NCBI GenBank assembly: GCA_020632575.1
Contig: JACKFH010000001.1
Span: forward strand, 310,001-374,000
DNA: 64,000 nt
Reading direction: 5' to 3'
Source: Candidatus Omnitrophota bacterium
GTDB lineage: Bacteria; Hinthialibacterota; Hinthialibacteria; OLB16
The notes beneath the pieces were generated by a model. It was not told where the DNA came from. It ran no database searches and saw only the letters and a program-made list of their open reading frames with translations. This document shows, piece after piece, positions 8,024 through 16,432 of the stretch. Within the stretch, counting starts at the first letter, position 1; each line of letters starts with the position of its first letter. The position numbers and the translations under genes were made by a program.

Positions 8024-10114
8024 ATGTTTCTTCGATCTTTGGTCTGTTTTGTTTTATTCGGAGCTATTTCCGCCCAGGGGGCGGTCACATTCGAATCGCT
8101 CCTCTCGGAAATGACTCAATTGGAGTCTCTCGCTAAATTTCCCGATCCGCCCTACAAGACAGTCCAGTTTTCCTCCACCGATCGACGAAGCACGGCCCCC
8201 TACGCCCCCGAGTGGTATGCCAACAGCGATGGTTTCGGAAAAGAGCCGCAGCCGAACATTCTCCGAGTGCTCGATGAACCTGGGGAGGATCATATCGGCC
8301 GGTATGTCATCGCCGAGGCGACTTGTCCCGGGGCGATTGTTCGGACATGGACCGCCAAGATCAATGGCAAAGTCTTCTTGTATATCGATGACAACCCCGA
8401 ACCGGTGATCGAGGGAGAGATGACCGATTTCCTCCTGGACACCTATGGAACGCTCGCGTTCGAGATGGGCATCCTGAAAGAAAAGCGATTGGAGAAAGGG
8501 TTCCATCAACGCAACGCGAGTTACTTCCCAATCCCCTTCTCGAAAAGCCTCCGGGTTGAATGGGAGGGAAACCTCAATGAGATCCATTTCTATGAGATCG
8601 AGATTCGGAAATACCCCCAAGGGACCGAGGTGCAACCCTTTTCGAAGGAGCTCCTCCTCACCAAGAATGTCGAGATCTCCGAGGCGATGGCGGTGCTGAG
8701 GCAGCCCTCCACCTACTGGAAACCCGCGCATCCCGGAGAGACTCATGAAATCGACACACAGGTTGAACCCGGCGCTGTGGAGATCCTGAAAGATCTCGAG
8801 GGTTCGCGAAGGGTTCAAACCCTGTCTCTCAAGATCGAGGCGGCGGACCCCTTCAAAGCGTACCGTCAGATCATCCTGAAAGGTTACTTCGATTACGCTC
8901 CCCAACCTCAGATCGAGGCCCCTCTCGGAGATTTCTTTGGAGCCGGTCCGGGGATCAACCCCTACGATTCCGTTCCTATGACAGTCCAACCGGATGGGAC
9001 CATGACCTGCCGGTTTCCGATGCCTTTCGAAAAATTCGCTCGTTTCTCGGTTCTGAACCTCGGCGATCAACCGGTGCGGGTCACCGGGAAGGTTGTGGAG
9101 TCCGAGGCGGCTTGGGAGCCAGGTAAATCCCAACATTTCTTCGCCAAATGGCAAATCGACCATGGCATCATCGCCGGCGGCGAGACCGGCGTCTTCGATC
9201 TTCCGTTCCTCGATGCTCGAGGCAAGGGGGTCTTTGTCGGAACCGCCGCGATGATCCTCAACCCGACCTCGATCCCAACCAGCGGCGGCAATTGGTGGGG
9301 CGAGGGGGATGAAAAAATCTGGGTCGATGGCGAGGATTTCCCCTCTTTCTTCGGCACCGGTTCCGAGGATTATTTTAATTACGCCTGGAGCCAACCGGAC
9401 ATTTTTGAATACGGTTACGGTTCTCAGCCGTTGGTGACCGGGCCCGACAATCGTGGGTTCAATGTGAACCTTCGCTGGCACATTCTGGACCCCATCCCCT
9501 TCCAGGAGTCCTTCGATTTCTTCATGGAAGTTTTTCCGCACAACCGAACTCCGGGGATGTCTTATGCTCGAACCTCTTATTTTTATGGAACCCCCGAATT
9601 GCGCGATGCTTTCCGTCCGATCAACCCGCTGGATGTCACCCTGGGTCTGGAACTTCCCGAGATCTGGCTCCCCGAGGCCAAGGGTGCGGCGGAGAATGCC
9701 ACCTTTTATCAAGTGGAGGATCTCCTCCAATGGTTCACCGGCGGTGTCGGCGAGGTCGAGGATCCGATGTGGGCTGGAGGAAAAGCGATTCGCTGGGTCC
9801 CCTCCAAGAAGGGCGAGAAATTGGATTTCCATATCGAGGTCAAAGAGCCCGGCAACTACCGAGTTGTCGCCACCCTGGGCCGCTCCTCTGAGTCGGGCCG
9901 AGTCAGCCTCTCGGTCAATAACTCAAAGCCCTTTCACCCGGTGGTCGATCTCCACCATGAGAACAACACCGATCTGAGGAATTTCTTCTTCACCCCACAC
10001 GGACAACACGGAGTCGACCTGGAAAAAGGCGACGCCAAAATCACCCTCACCGCCGAGGGCGATCCGGGTCAGGAAATCTTGATCGATTTCTTCTGGTTGA
10101 AGCCGAATAAGTGA
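8024..10114 (+). CDS. GH172 (DUF2961) secreted glycoside hydrolase
   Basis: A 696-residue exported protein with a signal peptide (MFLRSLVCFVLFGAISAQGA) and a DUF2961 domain, now glycoside hydrolase family 172. Characterised members act on alpha-D-fructofuranosyl or alpha-D-arabinofuranosyl linkages. The core signature runs WWGEGDEKIWVDG...GTGSEDYFNYAW...RWHILDPIPF. The glutamates in WWGEGDE (residue 427) and GTGSED (448) are 21 apart, the spacing I recall for the catalytic pair of the fructofuranosidase. A C-terminal beta-rich section (about 540-696, ATFYQVEDLLQW ... ILIDFFWLKP) resembles a carbohydrate-binding module. AAGGAG seven bases upstream fixes the ATG at 8024; the open frame reaches back to 7781 without a signal peptide. 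The substrate cannot be inferred. Confidence 0.88.
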   Translation: MFLRSLVCFVLFGAISAQGAVTFESLLSEMTQLESLAKFPDPPYKTVQFSSTDRRSTAPYAPEWYANSDGFGKEPQPNILRVLDEPGEDHIGRYVIAEATCPGAIVRTWTAKINGKVFLYIDDNPEPVIEGEMTDFLLDTYGTLAFEMGILKEKRLEKGFHQRNASYFPIPFSKSLRVEWEGNLNEIHFYEIEIRKYPQGTEVQPFSKELLLTKNVEISEAMAVLRQPSTYWKPAHPGETHEIDTQVEPGAVEILKDLEGSRRVQTLSLKIEAADPFKAYRQIILKGYFDYAPQPQIEAPLGDFFGAGPGINPYDSVPMTVQPDGTMTCRFPMPFEKFARFSVLNLGDQPVRVTGKVVESEAAWEPGKSQHFFAKWQIDHGIIAGGETGVFDLPFLDARGKGVFVGTAAMILNPTSIPTSGGNWWGEGDEKIWVDGEDFPSFFGTGSEDYFNYAWSQPDIFEYGYGSQPLVTGPDNRGFNVNLRWHILDPIPFQESFDFFMEVFPHNRTPGMSYARTSYFYGTPELRDAFRPINPLDVTLGLELPEIWLPEAKGAAENATFYQVEDLLQWFTGGVGEVEDPMWAGGKAIRWVPSKKGEKLDFHIEVKEPGNYRVVATLGRSSESGRVSLSVNNSKPFHPVVDLHHENNTDLRNFFFTPHGQHGVDLEKGDAKITLTAEGDPGQEILIDFFWLKPNK

Positions 10115-10164
10115 GGGTTCGCTGATCGCGCCTTAATGGTCACATGCGTTTTTTCAGTGCTCTT

Positions 10165-10305
10165 GCTTGATTGGCGCTCGCGCTTGATCGGTGCTCGCGC
10201 GGACTTGTAGTCCGTGCGTGAGATTCATAGCGGAGTTCCAATCCGACGGGGAGTGGAACTCCCCAACAAATCCAGGGTCCGGAGTACAACTCCGAACCAG
10301 CACCA
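10165..10305. repeat. REP-like palindromic repeat cluster, copy 2 (GGACTTGTAGTCC type, extended)
   Basis: The 220-base gap between the GH172 and HisI-like genes is filled by palindromes: CGGACTTGTAGTCCG, GCGGAGTTCCAATCCG, GGGGAGTGGAACTCCCC and CGGAGTACAACTCCG, plus a doubled GCGCTCGCGC/GTGCTCGCGC at the left edge. Bases 10184-10218 match 6268-6302 exactly, so this is a second, longer copy of the same element family. Confidence 0.75.
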
Positions 10306-10334
10306 AGGATAATGGATAGGAAACCTGGATCGTC

Positions 10335-10724
10335 ATGCCATCTATCACCGAAGCCGTCTCCTTCAGTTCCCATGGCGTCCTCCCCGCCATTGTCCAGGAC
10401 TATGACACCGGCGAGGTCATCGTCTTCGGCTACGTGAATCCCGAAGCTTTGGAGAGAACCGCGGAGACCGGATTGACCCATCTCTACAATCGCCAGGAGA
10501 AAGACCTGAAACCCTACGGCGAGGACTCGGGAAGAGTCCAGCATGTCAAATCGATCCACCTCAGCAAGGATTCGGACTCCATCCTGATCAAGGTCACTCA
10601 GTCCTTCCCCCCGGACCAACCCCGCCCGCGCTCCAAGTTCAATCTCAGATGGCTTCCCGAATCCTCATCCTGGATCGAAGAGAGCGATCGAGGCTTCACC
10701 CCCCGCGATGCGGAGTCCGAATAA
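10335..10724 (+). CDS. HisI-like (phosphoribosyl-AMP cyclohydrolase fold) protein lacking the metal-binding cysteines
   Basis: 129 residues clearly related to HisI, the enzyme that opens the purine ring of phosphoribosyl-AMP in histidine synthesis. Matching segments are GVLPAIVQDYDTGEVIVFGY (14-33), NPEALERTAETG, GEDSGRVQHVKSI and ILIKVTQ. The normal metal site is DCDxD plus CHxGxxSC. Here the first is SKDSD (77-81) and the second is replaced by a proline/arginine stretch around 92-104; the whole protein contains no cysteine. Classical zinc-dependent cyclohydrolase activity is therefore unlikely. Length equals a stand-alone HisI, so this is not a truncation. No other his gene is nearby. It may be a repurposed paralogue with another ligand, or a divergent enzyme with different ligands. 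Confidence 0.75.
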   Translation: MPSITEAVSFSSHGVLPAIVQDYDTGEVIVFGYVNPEALERTAETGLTHLYNRQEKDLKPYGEDSGRVQHVKSIHLSKDSDSILIKVTQSFPPDQPRPRSKFNLRWLPESSSWIEESDRGFTPRDAESE

Positions 10725-10819
10725 CCCGCAATCCCCATGTTCCCAGGAAACTTTCGAAGGATTATAATGCTTTTGAAGTCCGTCGAAACCACGGCGCGCC
10801 GACTGACCTGGAGGGAATC

Positions 10820-12136
10820 GTGGCATCCCTTTCTTTCTCGACAACTCGACTCGCGACCGTTTCGCTGATTCTGTGGATTTCCCTTGCTGGCTTTTCCGAA
10901 CCGATTACCTGGACTCCCACCCCAATTCCCACTGTCACCCCGACCCCTGACCCAGAGTCACCCTTGCCCCGGGATTCCGTTCCAAATTCAGCGTTGATGC
11001 TCTCGATCGATCCTCCCGAAGCGGAGGATTTAATCCCAGGTTTTGCTCAAATCTTGGAAGCAACGGTCTATGCTGACACCGGTTGTGCCGGGATTGAAAA
11101 GGGAAGCATGGTAATCGAGGGGAATTTCGAGACTCTGGAAGTCCTCGGCGTTCGAAGCAAAACTTTTGGCAAAGTTAATGGGAGTCTGTTAAACGCGACG
11201 CAAGACAGTTTTTTTAGCCCCCATTTACTCAAGATCGATTTTTCGGATCCGCTAATACAAAATAGAAACCAACACTATCCGATTGCCACGATAGACTTGG
11301 ACCCTGTCCAAAGCGGGAGTTCGATAGCGAGAGTCGTACCGGAATTGAGTCGATTCGAATCCAATTCGGGAGAGCAACTTCCTATTATATCCTCCGACTC
11401 ATCTTTTTTCTCCGATGCAATCACAGAGGGTGGCACATTGCATCGAATAGTCTTCGATCCGCCAATTCTTCATGCAACAGCAGAAGAGAACGTTGCCATT
11501 TTTGACCTGAATCATCGAGCGATTTTTATCGACGAGGTTCCCACTGAGGCGACCGCGACCATCCTGTACGACCCAACCAACATGTTCCTCGAACAGTGGG
11601 AGATTGATGAAAGTTTTTGGGATCAAGACGCCACATTAGAGGAAAAGGTTCGGGGTGTTCTCGATTTGCATCTTGCTCGAGTCGAATCCAAACCTGATTA
11701 TGGTAAAGACAACCTAGCGAGACTCGTTTTCCGACTGACCGGGTCCGGTTTTTCTCAGGTTGTTATCCCTCGACTTCGAGTGCGAGAAGTGATCGAAGAC
11801 TTCGACCAGACATATGAACGCACTTATGACTATACAGCCATTTTTGGGAACCTCCAAACCGCCATCATCTCCTGCGCCGCATCTTACCCCTCCGCGACAC
11901 CGCCTCCCCTCGGCCCGACCGAGACACCCACGGCCATTCAAATCTTCCCGAACTATGTCCCCGATGACCGCATCAACGCGGCGGATCTACTGGTCTTCCT
12001 GGAGCGGTGGTTGAGGGACAAGGAGAACCCGCCCGACCTCGATGGAGACCACGAGGCCGATATGAGGGATCTGTTGGTTGTTCAGAAATATTGGCAGTTT
12101 CAAACGGGGTTGGACGAATCCACTCAAATCGACTGA
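10820..12136 (+). CDS. secreted protein with Thr/Pro linker and C-terminal EF-hand (dockerin-like) tag
   Basis: A 438-residue exported protein of unknown function. A GTG at 10820, with GGAGGG four to five bases upstream, gives a signal peptide (ASLSFSTTRLATVSLILWIS). Next comes a Thr/Pro linker (TPTPIPTVTPTPDPE), a large beta-rich domain (about 60-370), a second Pro/Thr linker, and paired EF-hand-like segments at the end (DDRINAADLLVFLERWL and DLDGDHEADMRDLLVVQKYW). This tail matches the dockerin-type ends of other proteins in this window. The opening of the beta-rich domain (LMLSIDPPEAEDLIPGFAQI) is faintly cohesin-like, but that is only an impression. An upstream frame to 10649 overlaps the HisI-like gene and was rejected. 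GC and codon bias fall inside the central domain. Confidence 0.75.
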   Translation: MASLSFSTTRLATVSLILWISLAGFSEPITWTPTPIPTVTPTPDPESPLPRDSVPNSALMLSIDPPEAEDLIPGFAQILEATVYADTGCAGIEKGSMVIEGNFETLEVLGVRSKTFGKVNGSLLNATQDSFFSPHLLKIDFSDPLIQNRNQHYPIATIDLDPVQSGSSIARVVPELSRFESNSGEQLPIISSDSSFFSDAITEGGTLHRIVFDPPILHATAEENVAIFDLNHRAIFIDEVPTEATATILYDPTNMFLEQWEIDESFWDQDATLEEKVRGVLDLHLARVESKPDYGKDNLARLVFRLTGSGFSQVVIPRLRVREVIEDFDQTYERTYDYTAIFGNLQTAIISCAASYPSATPPPLGPTETPTAIQIFPNYVPDDRINAADLLVFLERWLRDKENPPDLDGDHEADMRDLLVVQKYWQFQTGLDESTQID

Positions 12137-12391
12137 CTCCACTTGTCAGGCGCATCGAATTGGCGCCATGATTCCTATGAGAAAGTCGAACATGACCACG
12201 ATTACGCATCTCATCCTTTCAGGTTTCGAGACAGGTCCGATAGAGGCTTGTCGATGGCGACTCCTATCCCGCTTCCGGGTCGAGGAAGGGGAAAGAGGAT
12301 TCGTTCCTTCCGTTGCCGAGTCGGATTGACCGACAACTCTCGACCATCACCCTCCCCTCCATTACTCTTCGTTCCTGAAAGGAAAGCCGCA

Positions 12392-13873
12392 ATGTTGACA
12401 CCCAGTCTTTCTGAATTCGTATCCAAATCTCATCAGGGGAACCTGATTCCAGTCTGCAAGGAAATCCTCGCCGATTTCGACACCCCTCTTTCCGCCTATT
12501 GCAAACTCAAGGAGGGGGACAACGCTTTCCTCCTCGAGAGCGTCGAGGGCGGGGAACGGCTCGGTCGGTACTCGATCATCGGGGCCAGACCCAAGGCGAT
12601 TCTCACGAGCGATGGCGTTGAGGTGAAAATTGTCCAGGACGGGGAGGAGACAATCCACAAGATCGAGGAGGGTAGGGATCCGCTTCATTATGTCGAGGAG
12701 TTCATGGAACAATTCGAGGCGGTCCCCGAACCGAACCTTCCCCCCTTCTTTGGCGGCTTGGTCGGATATATCGGTTACGATTCCGTTCGCTTTTTCGAGA
12801 AACTCGATCTCCAAAACCGCGACGATTTCCAACTCCCGGACATCCTCTTCATGCTCGCCGACACGGTCCTTGTTTTCGACCGGGTCATGCACACCATCAA
12901 TATCGTGGTCAATGCCCATGTCACCGACGATCCTCAAAGGACCTACGAGGAGGCGCTTTCGCGTATCACCGAGATTGAGAACCGTCTCTCCAGCCCCATG
13001 AAGATTCCCCAGTTGGGCGCCGGGGGAACCATCCCCCTGGAGGTCGAGGCCAACCAGACCCGAACCACCTATTGCGAGGGTGTCCGCAAGGCGAAGGATT
13101 ACATCATCGCTGGCGACGCTTTCCAGATCGTCCTCTCCATGAACCGGAGAATGCAGGTTAAATCCAAACCGCTCGATCTCTACCGGGCTCTCCGTCGACT
13201 GAACCCCTCGCCCTATATGTTCCTGCTCGAAACCGAGGAGTGCTCCCTGATCGGCAGCTCTCCCGAGATTCTGGTGAAAATGGTCGATCGGGAGGTCCAA
13301 TACCGTCCCATCGCCGGCACCCGTCCCCGTGGGAAGACCCATGAGGAGGATGTCTCCCTCGAACAGGAGCTGCTCGCCGATCCGAAGGAGCGGGCCGAGC
13401 ACATCATGCTGGTCGACCTCGGCCGGAACGATGTCGGTCGAGTCTGTGACTACAAAACCGTCCGGGTCACCGACCTGATGACCATCGAACGCTATTCCCA
13501 TGTCATGCACATCGTCTCGAACGTGGTCGGGAAACTCTCGGAGGATAAGGATGCTTTCGACCTCCTCCGGGCCACATTCCCGGCGGGGACCTTATCGGGC
13601 GCCCCAAAGATCCGGGCGATGGAGATCATCGAGGAACTTGAGCCGACTAAGCGCGGACCTTATGGAGGCGCGGTCGGGTACATCGGCTACAATGGCAACA
13701 TCGACACCTGCATCGCCATCCGCACCATCGTCATGAAGGGGCAGACCGCCTCGATCCAAGCCGGCGCCGGCATCGTCTTCGACAGCATCCCGGACAACGA
13801 ATACCAGGAATGCCTCAACAAGAGCAAGGGAATGCTCCGCGCCATCGAGATCGCGGAGACCGGAGTGTTTTAG
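12392..13873 (+). CDS. trpE: anthranilate synthase component I
   Basis: A 493-residue chorismate-binding enzyme that converts chorismate, with ammonia or glutamine nitrogen delivered by TrpG, to anthranilate, the first step of tryptophan synthesis. It has the tryptophan feedback-site segment FLLESVEGGERLGRYSIIGA near the N-terminus and the full catalytic half: PSPYMFLLE, GSSPEILVKM, RPIAGTRPRGKT, ERAEHIMLVDLGRNDVGRV, FPAGTLSGAPKIRAMEII, GPYGGAVGYIGYNG and QAGAGIVFDSIPDNEY. The ATG at 12392 has AAAGGA about 10 bases upstream. The open frame extends to 12143, but that part is not conserved. The 255-base leader shows no run of Trp codons, and no trpG or other trp gene is adjacent, so the gene appears dispersed. 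Confidence 0.96.
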   Translation: MLTPSLSEFVSKSHQGNLIPVCKEILADFDTPLSAYCKLKEGDNAFLLESVEGGERLGRYSIIGARPKAILTSDGVEVKIVQDGEETIHKIEEGRDPLHYVEEFMEQFEAVPEPNLPPFFGGLVGYIGYDSVRFFEKLDLQNRDDFQLPDILFMLADTVLVFDRVMHTINIVVNAHVTDDPQRTYEEALSRITEIENRLSSPMKIPQLGAGGTIPLEVEANQTRTTYCEGVRKAKDYIIAGDAFQIVLSMNRRMQVKSKPLDLYRALRRLNPSPYMFLLETEECSLIGSSPEILVKMVDREVQYRPIAGTRPRGKTHEEDVSLEQELLADPKERAEHIMLVDLGRNDVGRVCDYKTVRVTDLMTIERYSHVMHIVSNVVGKLSEDKDAFDLLRATFPAGTLSGAPKIRAMEIIEELEPTKRGPYGGAVGYIGYNGNIDTCIAIRTIVMKGQTASIQAGAGIVFDSIPDNEYQECLNKSKGMLRAIEIAETGVF

Positions 13874-14127
13874 AGGCTGGCAAATTGCGTTTGCCCGGGC
13901 TGAAGGGTTTGCTACTTCGAGATCGAGACCGCCACTCGGAATCCCGTGAACCCGTTTCGATTCTCGGAGGGTAGGTGATACCTGGCCTCCTCGGATCGGA
14001 ATGATGCCTTACACGTTTAGTGTAATAATATTATTCTAAACTATAAGTTATATGTGTGTATAATATATTCTAGCGATTTTAATCCCCCCGCCTTGCGCCC
14101 CAACCGTCAATCCGATACAAAAGAAAC
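13874..14127. other. intergenic region with AT-rich palindrome
   Basis: The 254 bases between trpE and the acetyltransferase-nitrilase gene are GC-rich on the left and sharply AT-rich from about 14020 to 14075. There is a perfect 12-base palindrome AATAATATTATT at 14024-14035. No gene is visible. The AT-rich block probably contains the promoter listed separately. Confidence 0.5.
14059..14064 (+). promoter_or_regulatory. possible -10 box (TATAAT)
   Basis: A perfect TATAAT lies 63 bases before the ATG at 14128, in an AT-rich island. No convincing -35 hexamer is seen at the usual distance, so this is a weak call. Confidence 0.3.
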
Positions 14128-15657
14128 ATGACTAAAATTGAAAACGTTGAACTCGAATTTCTCACTCTTCCCGATTATGAGGCGCTGAAGGAGGCGATGA
14201 TCGAGGCTTATCCCTCCATGCCTGAGGCGTATTGGAAAGAGATGCATATCCAGGCCCTCATCGACAAGTTTCCCGAGGGGCAGGTGAAGATCGTGGTCAA
14301 TGGCGAACTGGCCGGGTGCGCGCTGGCCATCATTGTCGATTACGATCGGTTCGAGGCGAGGCACACCTACAAGGAAGTCACCGCCGGGTACACCTTCAAC
14401 ACTCACAAGGACAGCGGCGATGTCCTCTATGGCATCGATGTCTTCATCAAACCGGAGTTTCGCGGATTGCGCCTGGGTCGGCGGCTCTACGACTACCGCA
14501 AGGAACTGTGCGAGAAACTCAATCTACGCGGCATCCTCTTCGGCGGCCGCATTCCCAATTACCACAAATACGCCGAGGAGATGTCACCCAAGGAGTACAT
14601 CGAGAAGGTTCGTTTCAAAGAGATCCACGATCCGGTTCTCAATTTCCAACTCTCGAATGACTTCCGCCCGATCCGCATCCTTGGGGGTTACCTCGAGGGG
14701 GATCAAGCCTCCAGCGAATACGCCGTCCTCTTGCAGTGGGACAACATCTACTACGAGAAACCTCAAACGGTCGCCGCCACGGTCAAGAAAGTTGTCCGTC
14801 TCGGAGTCGTGCAGTGGCAGATGCGTCACTACGCCTCCATCGACGAACTGATGCAGCAGGCGGAATATTTTATCGATGCGGTCTCCGGTTACCGCAGCGA
14901 CTTCGCTCTCTTTCCCGAATATTTCAACGCGCCACTCATGGCCGACTACAACCACCTGCCCGAACCCGAGGCGATTCGCGAACTCGCCAAGTTCACTCCG
15001 AAGGTCCGTGAAAAGTTTTCGGAGCTCTCCATCTCGTACAACATCAACATCATCACCGGCAGCCTCCCCGAGGTTGTGGATGGGGCTCTCTACAACGTCG
15101 GCTATCTCTGCAAGCGGGATGGCTCCTTCGAGCGCTATGAGAAACTCCATGTCACCCCCGACGAGGCCAAGGTTTGGGGGCTTCAGGGCGGGAGCCAGAT
15201 CAAGACCTTCGACACGGATTGTGGAAAGGTCGGCGTGCTGATCTGCTACGATGTCGAGTTCCCCGAGCTCTCTCGCATGCTCGCGATGGAGGGGATGGAC
15301 ATCCTCTTCGTCCCATTTGTGACCGACACTCAAAACGGTTACTCGCGGGTCCGTCACTGCGCCCAGGCGCGGGCAATCGAGAACGAGTGCTATGTCGCCA
15401 TCTCCGGATGTGTCGGCAACCTGCCGAAGGTTCACAACATGGACATCCAATTCGCCCAGTCGATGGTCTTCACCCCTTGCGACTTCTCATTCCCCACCAC
15501 CGGCATCAAAGCCGAGGCCACCCCCAACACCGAGATGATCCTCGTCGTCGATGTCGACATCGACCTCCTACGCGAACTCAACGCCTTCGGCAGCGTGAGA
15601 AACTTGAAGGACCGTCGTGGGGATATTTATGAGATCCGCCGGGTGGGATCAGATTAG
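14128..15657 (+). CDS. GNAT acetyltransferase fused to a nitrilase-type amidohydrolase
   Basis: A 509-residue two-domain cytoplasmic protein. Residues 1-190 are a GNAT N-acetyltransferase (GIDVFIKPEFRGLRLGRRLY is the acetyl-CoA loop). Residues about 225-490 are a carbon-nitrogen hydrolase with the complete Glu-Lys-Cys triad: E264 in LFPEYFNAP, K339 in ERYEKLHVTPDE and C373 in LICYDVEFPELSR. The fusion is a known conserved architecture in many bacteria (YhcX-like), but its natural substrate is not established; amide hydrolysis coupled to acyl transfer is the simplest reading. The ATG follows an A-rich stretch without a strong Shine-Dalgarno sequence. The 3' end overlaps the convergent PIN gene by nine bases. 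Confidence 0.93.
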   Translation: MTKIENVELEFLTLPDYEALKEAMIEAYPSMPEAYWKEMHIQALIDKFPEGQVKIVVNGELAGCALAIIVDYDRFEARHTYKEVTAGYTFNTHKDSGDVLYGIDVFIKPEFRGLRLGRRLYDYRKELCEKLNLRGILFGGRIPNYHKYAEEMSPKEYIEKVRFKEIHDPVLNFQLSNDFRPIRILGGYLEGDQASSEYAVLLQWDNIYYEKPQTVAATVKKVVRLGVVQWQMRHYASIDELMQQAEYFIDAVSGYRSDFALFPEYFNAPLMADYNHLPEPEAIRELAKFTPKVREKFSELSISYNINIITGSLPEVVDGALYNVGYLCKRDGSFERYEKLHVTPDEAKVWGLQGGSQIKTFDTDCGKVGVLICYDVEFPELSRMLAMEGMDILFVPFVTDTQNGYSRVRHCAQARAIENECYVAISGCVGNLPKVHNMDIQFAQSMVFTPCDFSFPTTGIKAEATPNTEMILVVDVDIDLLRELNAFGSVRNLKDRRGDIYEIRRVGSD

Positions 15658-16074
15658 AATCTGAGAGTCGACTTTCTGGAATCGCGAGAATCCCCTGTCG
15701 AAGGTCACCAGTTTCATTTCCAGGGACTGAGCCAATGAGGCGAGATAAGCATCCGTTTCGGCGCACTCTCCAGTGGGGATGGATCGGGTCAGATCTCTCC
15801 ACAGCGGTTCGAATGATTTGGGTTCGCTTACAAAGAGAAATCGATCGTCCTGCTGAAGCGTGTCCCAACCCAGCCAGAACTCCGAGGGTGACAAAACATC
15901 TTCACCCATCATCGCCGGTTTGGTCAGCAATCGAAGCGCACCCATCTGAACCACTCGACAAATCGCCACCGAACGTCGCCCCATCTGGTCGAGCCAACCG
16001 AGCGCCTTTTCGGAATGTTTATGGCGTGCGTGAAGGATCGCCACCAAAACGTTCGTGTCAATCAGCGAATCCAT
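15649..16074 (-). CDS. vapC: PIN-domain ribonuclease toxin, VapC type
   Basis: A 141-residue PIN-domain protein, predicted magnesium-dependent RNase. It shows the N-terminal strand with the first acidic residue (SLIDTNVLVAILHARHKHSE), a middle acidic patch (TGECAETDAYLASLA) and the C-terminal LVTFDRGF. It is preceded by, and overlaps, an 87-codon antitoxin-like gene, the standard antitoxin-toxin order. Three in-frame ATGs lie at 16095, 16086 and 16074. 16074 matches the usual PIN start just before the first strand, but GAAGAGG also sits directly before 16086. The gene ends nine bases inside the convergent GNAT-nitrilase gene. Confidence 0.87.
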   Translation of the reverse strand: MDSLIDTNVLVAILHARHKHSEKALGWLDQMGRRSVAICRVVQMGALRLLTKPAMMGEDVLSPSEFWLGWDTLQQDDRFLFVSEPKSFEPLWRDLTRSIPTGECAETDAYLASLAQSLEMKLVTFDRGFSRFQKVDSQILI

Positions 16075-16321
16075 GTCGCCGGACATCCTCTTCATCCTCT
16101 AGCCGAGCCAGATCCTCGCGAGTCACCTCCATCGTCCCGGGCGATTTTGAGGTAAAGATAGGGAATTGAACTTTTTTTCTTGGAGATTTGGGAGGCTTCT
16201 CTAAACCGAGTTCCCGAGAGAGCGCCCGACTGACGAGTTCTCGGAGGGTGGTTCCACGCTCGACAGCGGCAATTTTTGCTTTCTTCAGGATGTCGTCCGG
16301 TAAATCGATGGTCGTTCGCAT
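16058..16321 (-). CDS. vapB: ribbon-helix-helix antitoxin, VapB type
   Basis: 87 residues. The N-terminal strand and two helices (MRTTIDLPDDILKKAKIAA ... GTTLRELVSRALSREL) form a ribbon-helix-helix DNA-binding domain. The C-terminus is charged (LARLEDEEDVRRHGFAD), as expected for toxin neutralisation. Its stop lies inside the start region of the downstream PIN gene, so the pair is translationally coupled. VapB dimers usually repress their own operon; AT-rich DNA just upstream (aaagcagtaaactgtattt on the minus strand) is a plausible operator/promoter, though no clear inverted repeat was found. Confidence 0.86.
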   Translation of the reverse strand: MRTTIDLPDDILKKAKIAAVERGTTLRELVSRALSRELGLEKPPKSPRKKVQFPIFTSKSPGTMEVTREDLARLEDEEDVRRHGFAD

Positions 16322-16432
16322 AAATACAGTTTACTGCTTTTATGCGACACAGTCCACAATCGACGCCTCCGGGTTTGAGACCCATCCTACCGCTGAACTT
16401 GTACGAATACTCTTGGGATCGAAGAAGACGTA

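Noticed and set aside
8054..9832. 592-codon minus-strand frame opposite the GH172 gene
   Set aside because: Antisense shadow; no recognisable domain.
12078..12329. 83-codon frame ahead of trpE whose end (GERGFVPSVAESD) resembles the end of the HisI-like protein (SDRGFTPRDAESE)
   Set aside because: Short and low-complexity similarity; it overlaps the previous gene and has no ribosome binding site. Too weak to claim a duplicated fragment.
12137..12391. trp leader peptide or attenuator upstream of trpE
   Set aside because: No consecutive Trp codons and no terminator-type hairpin with a U-tract.
12362..13510. 382-codon minus-strand frame opposite trpE
   Set aside because: Antisense shadow produced by codon bias.
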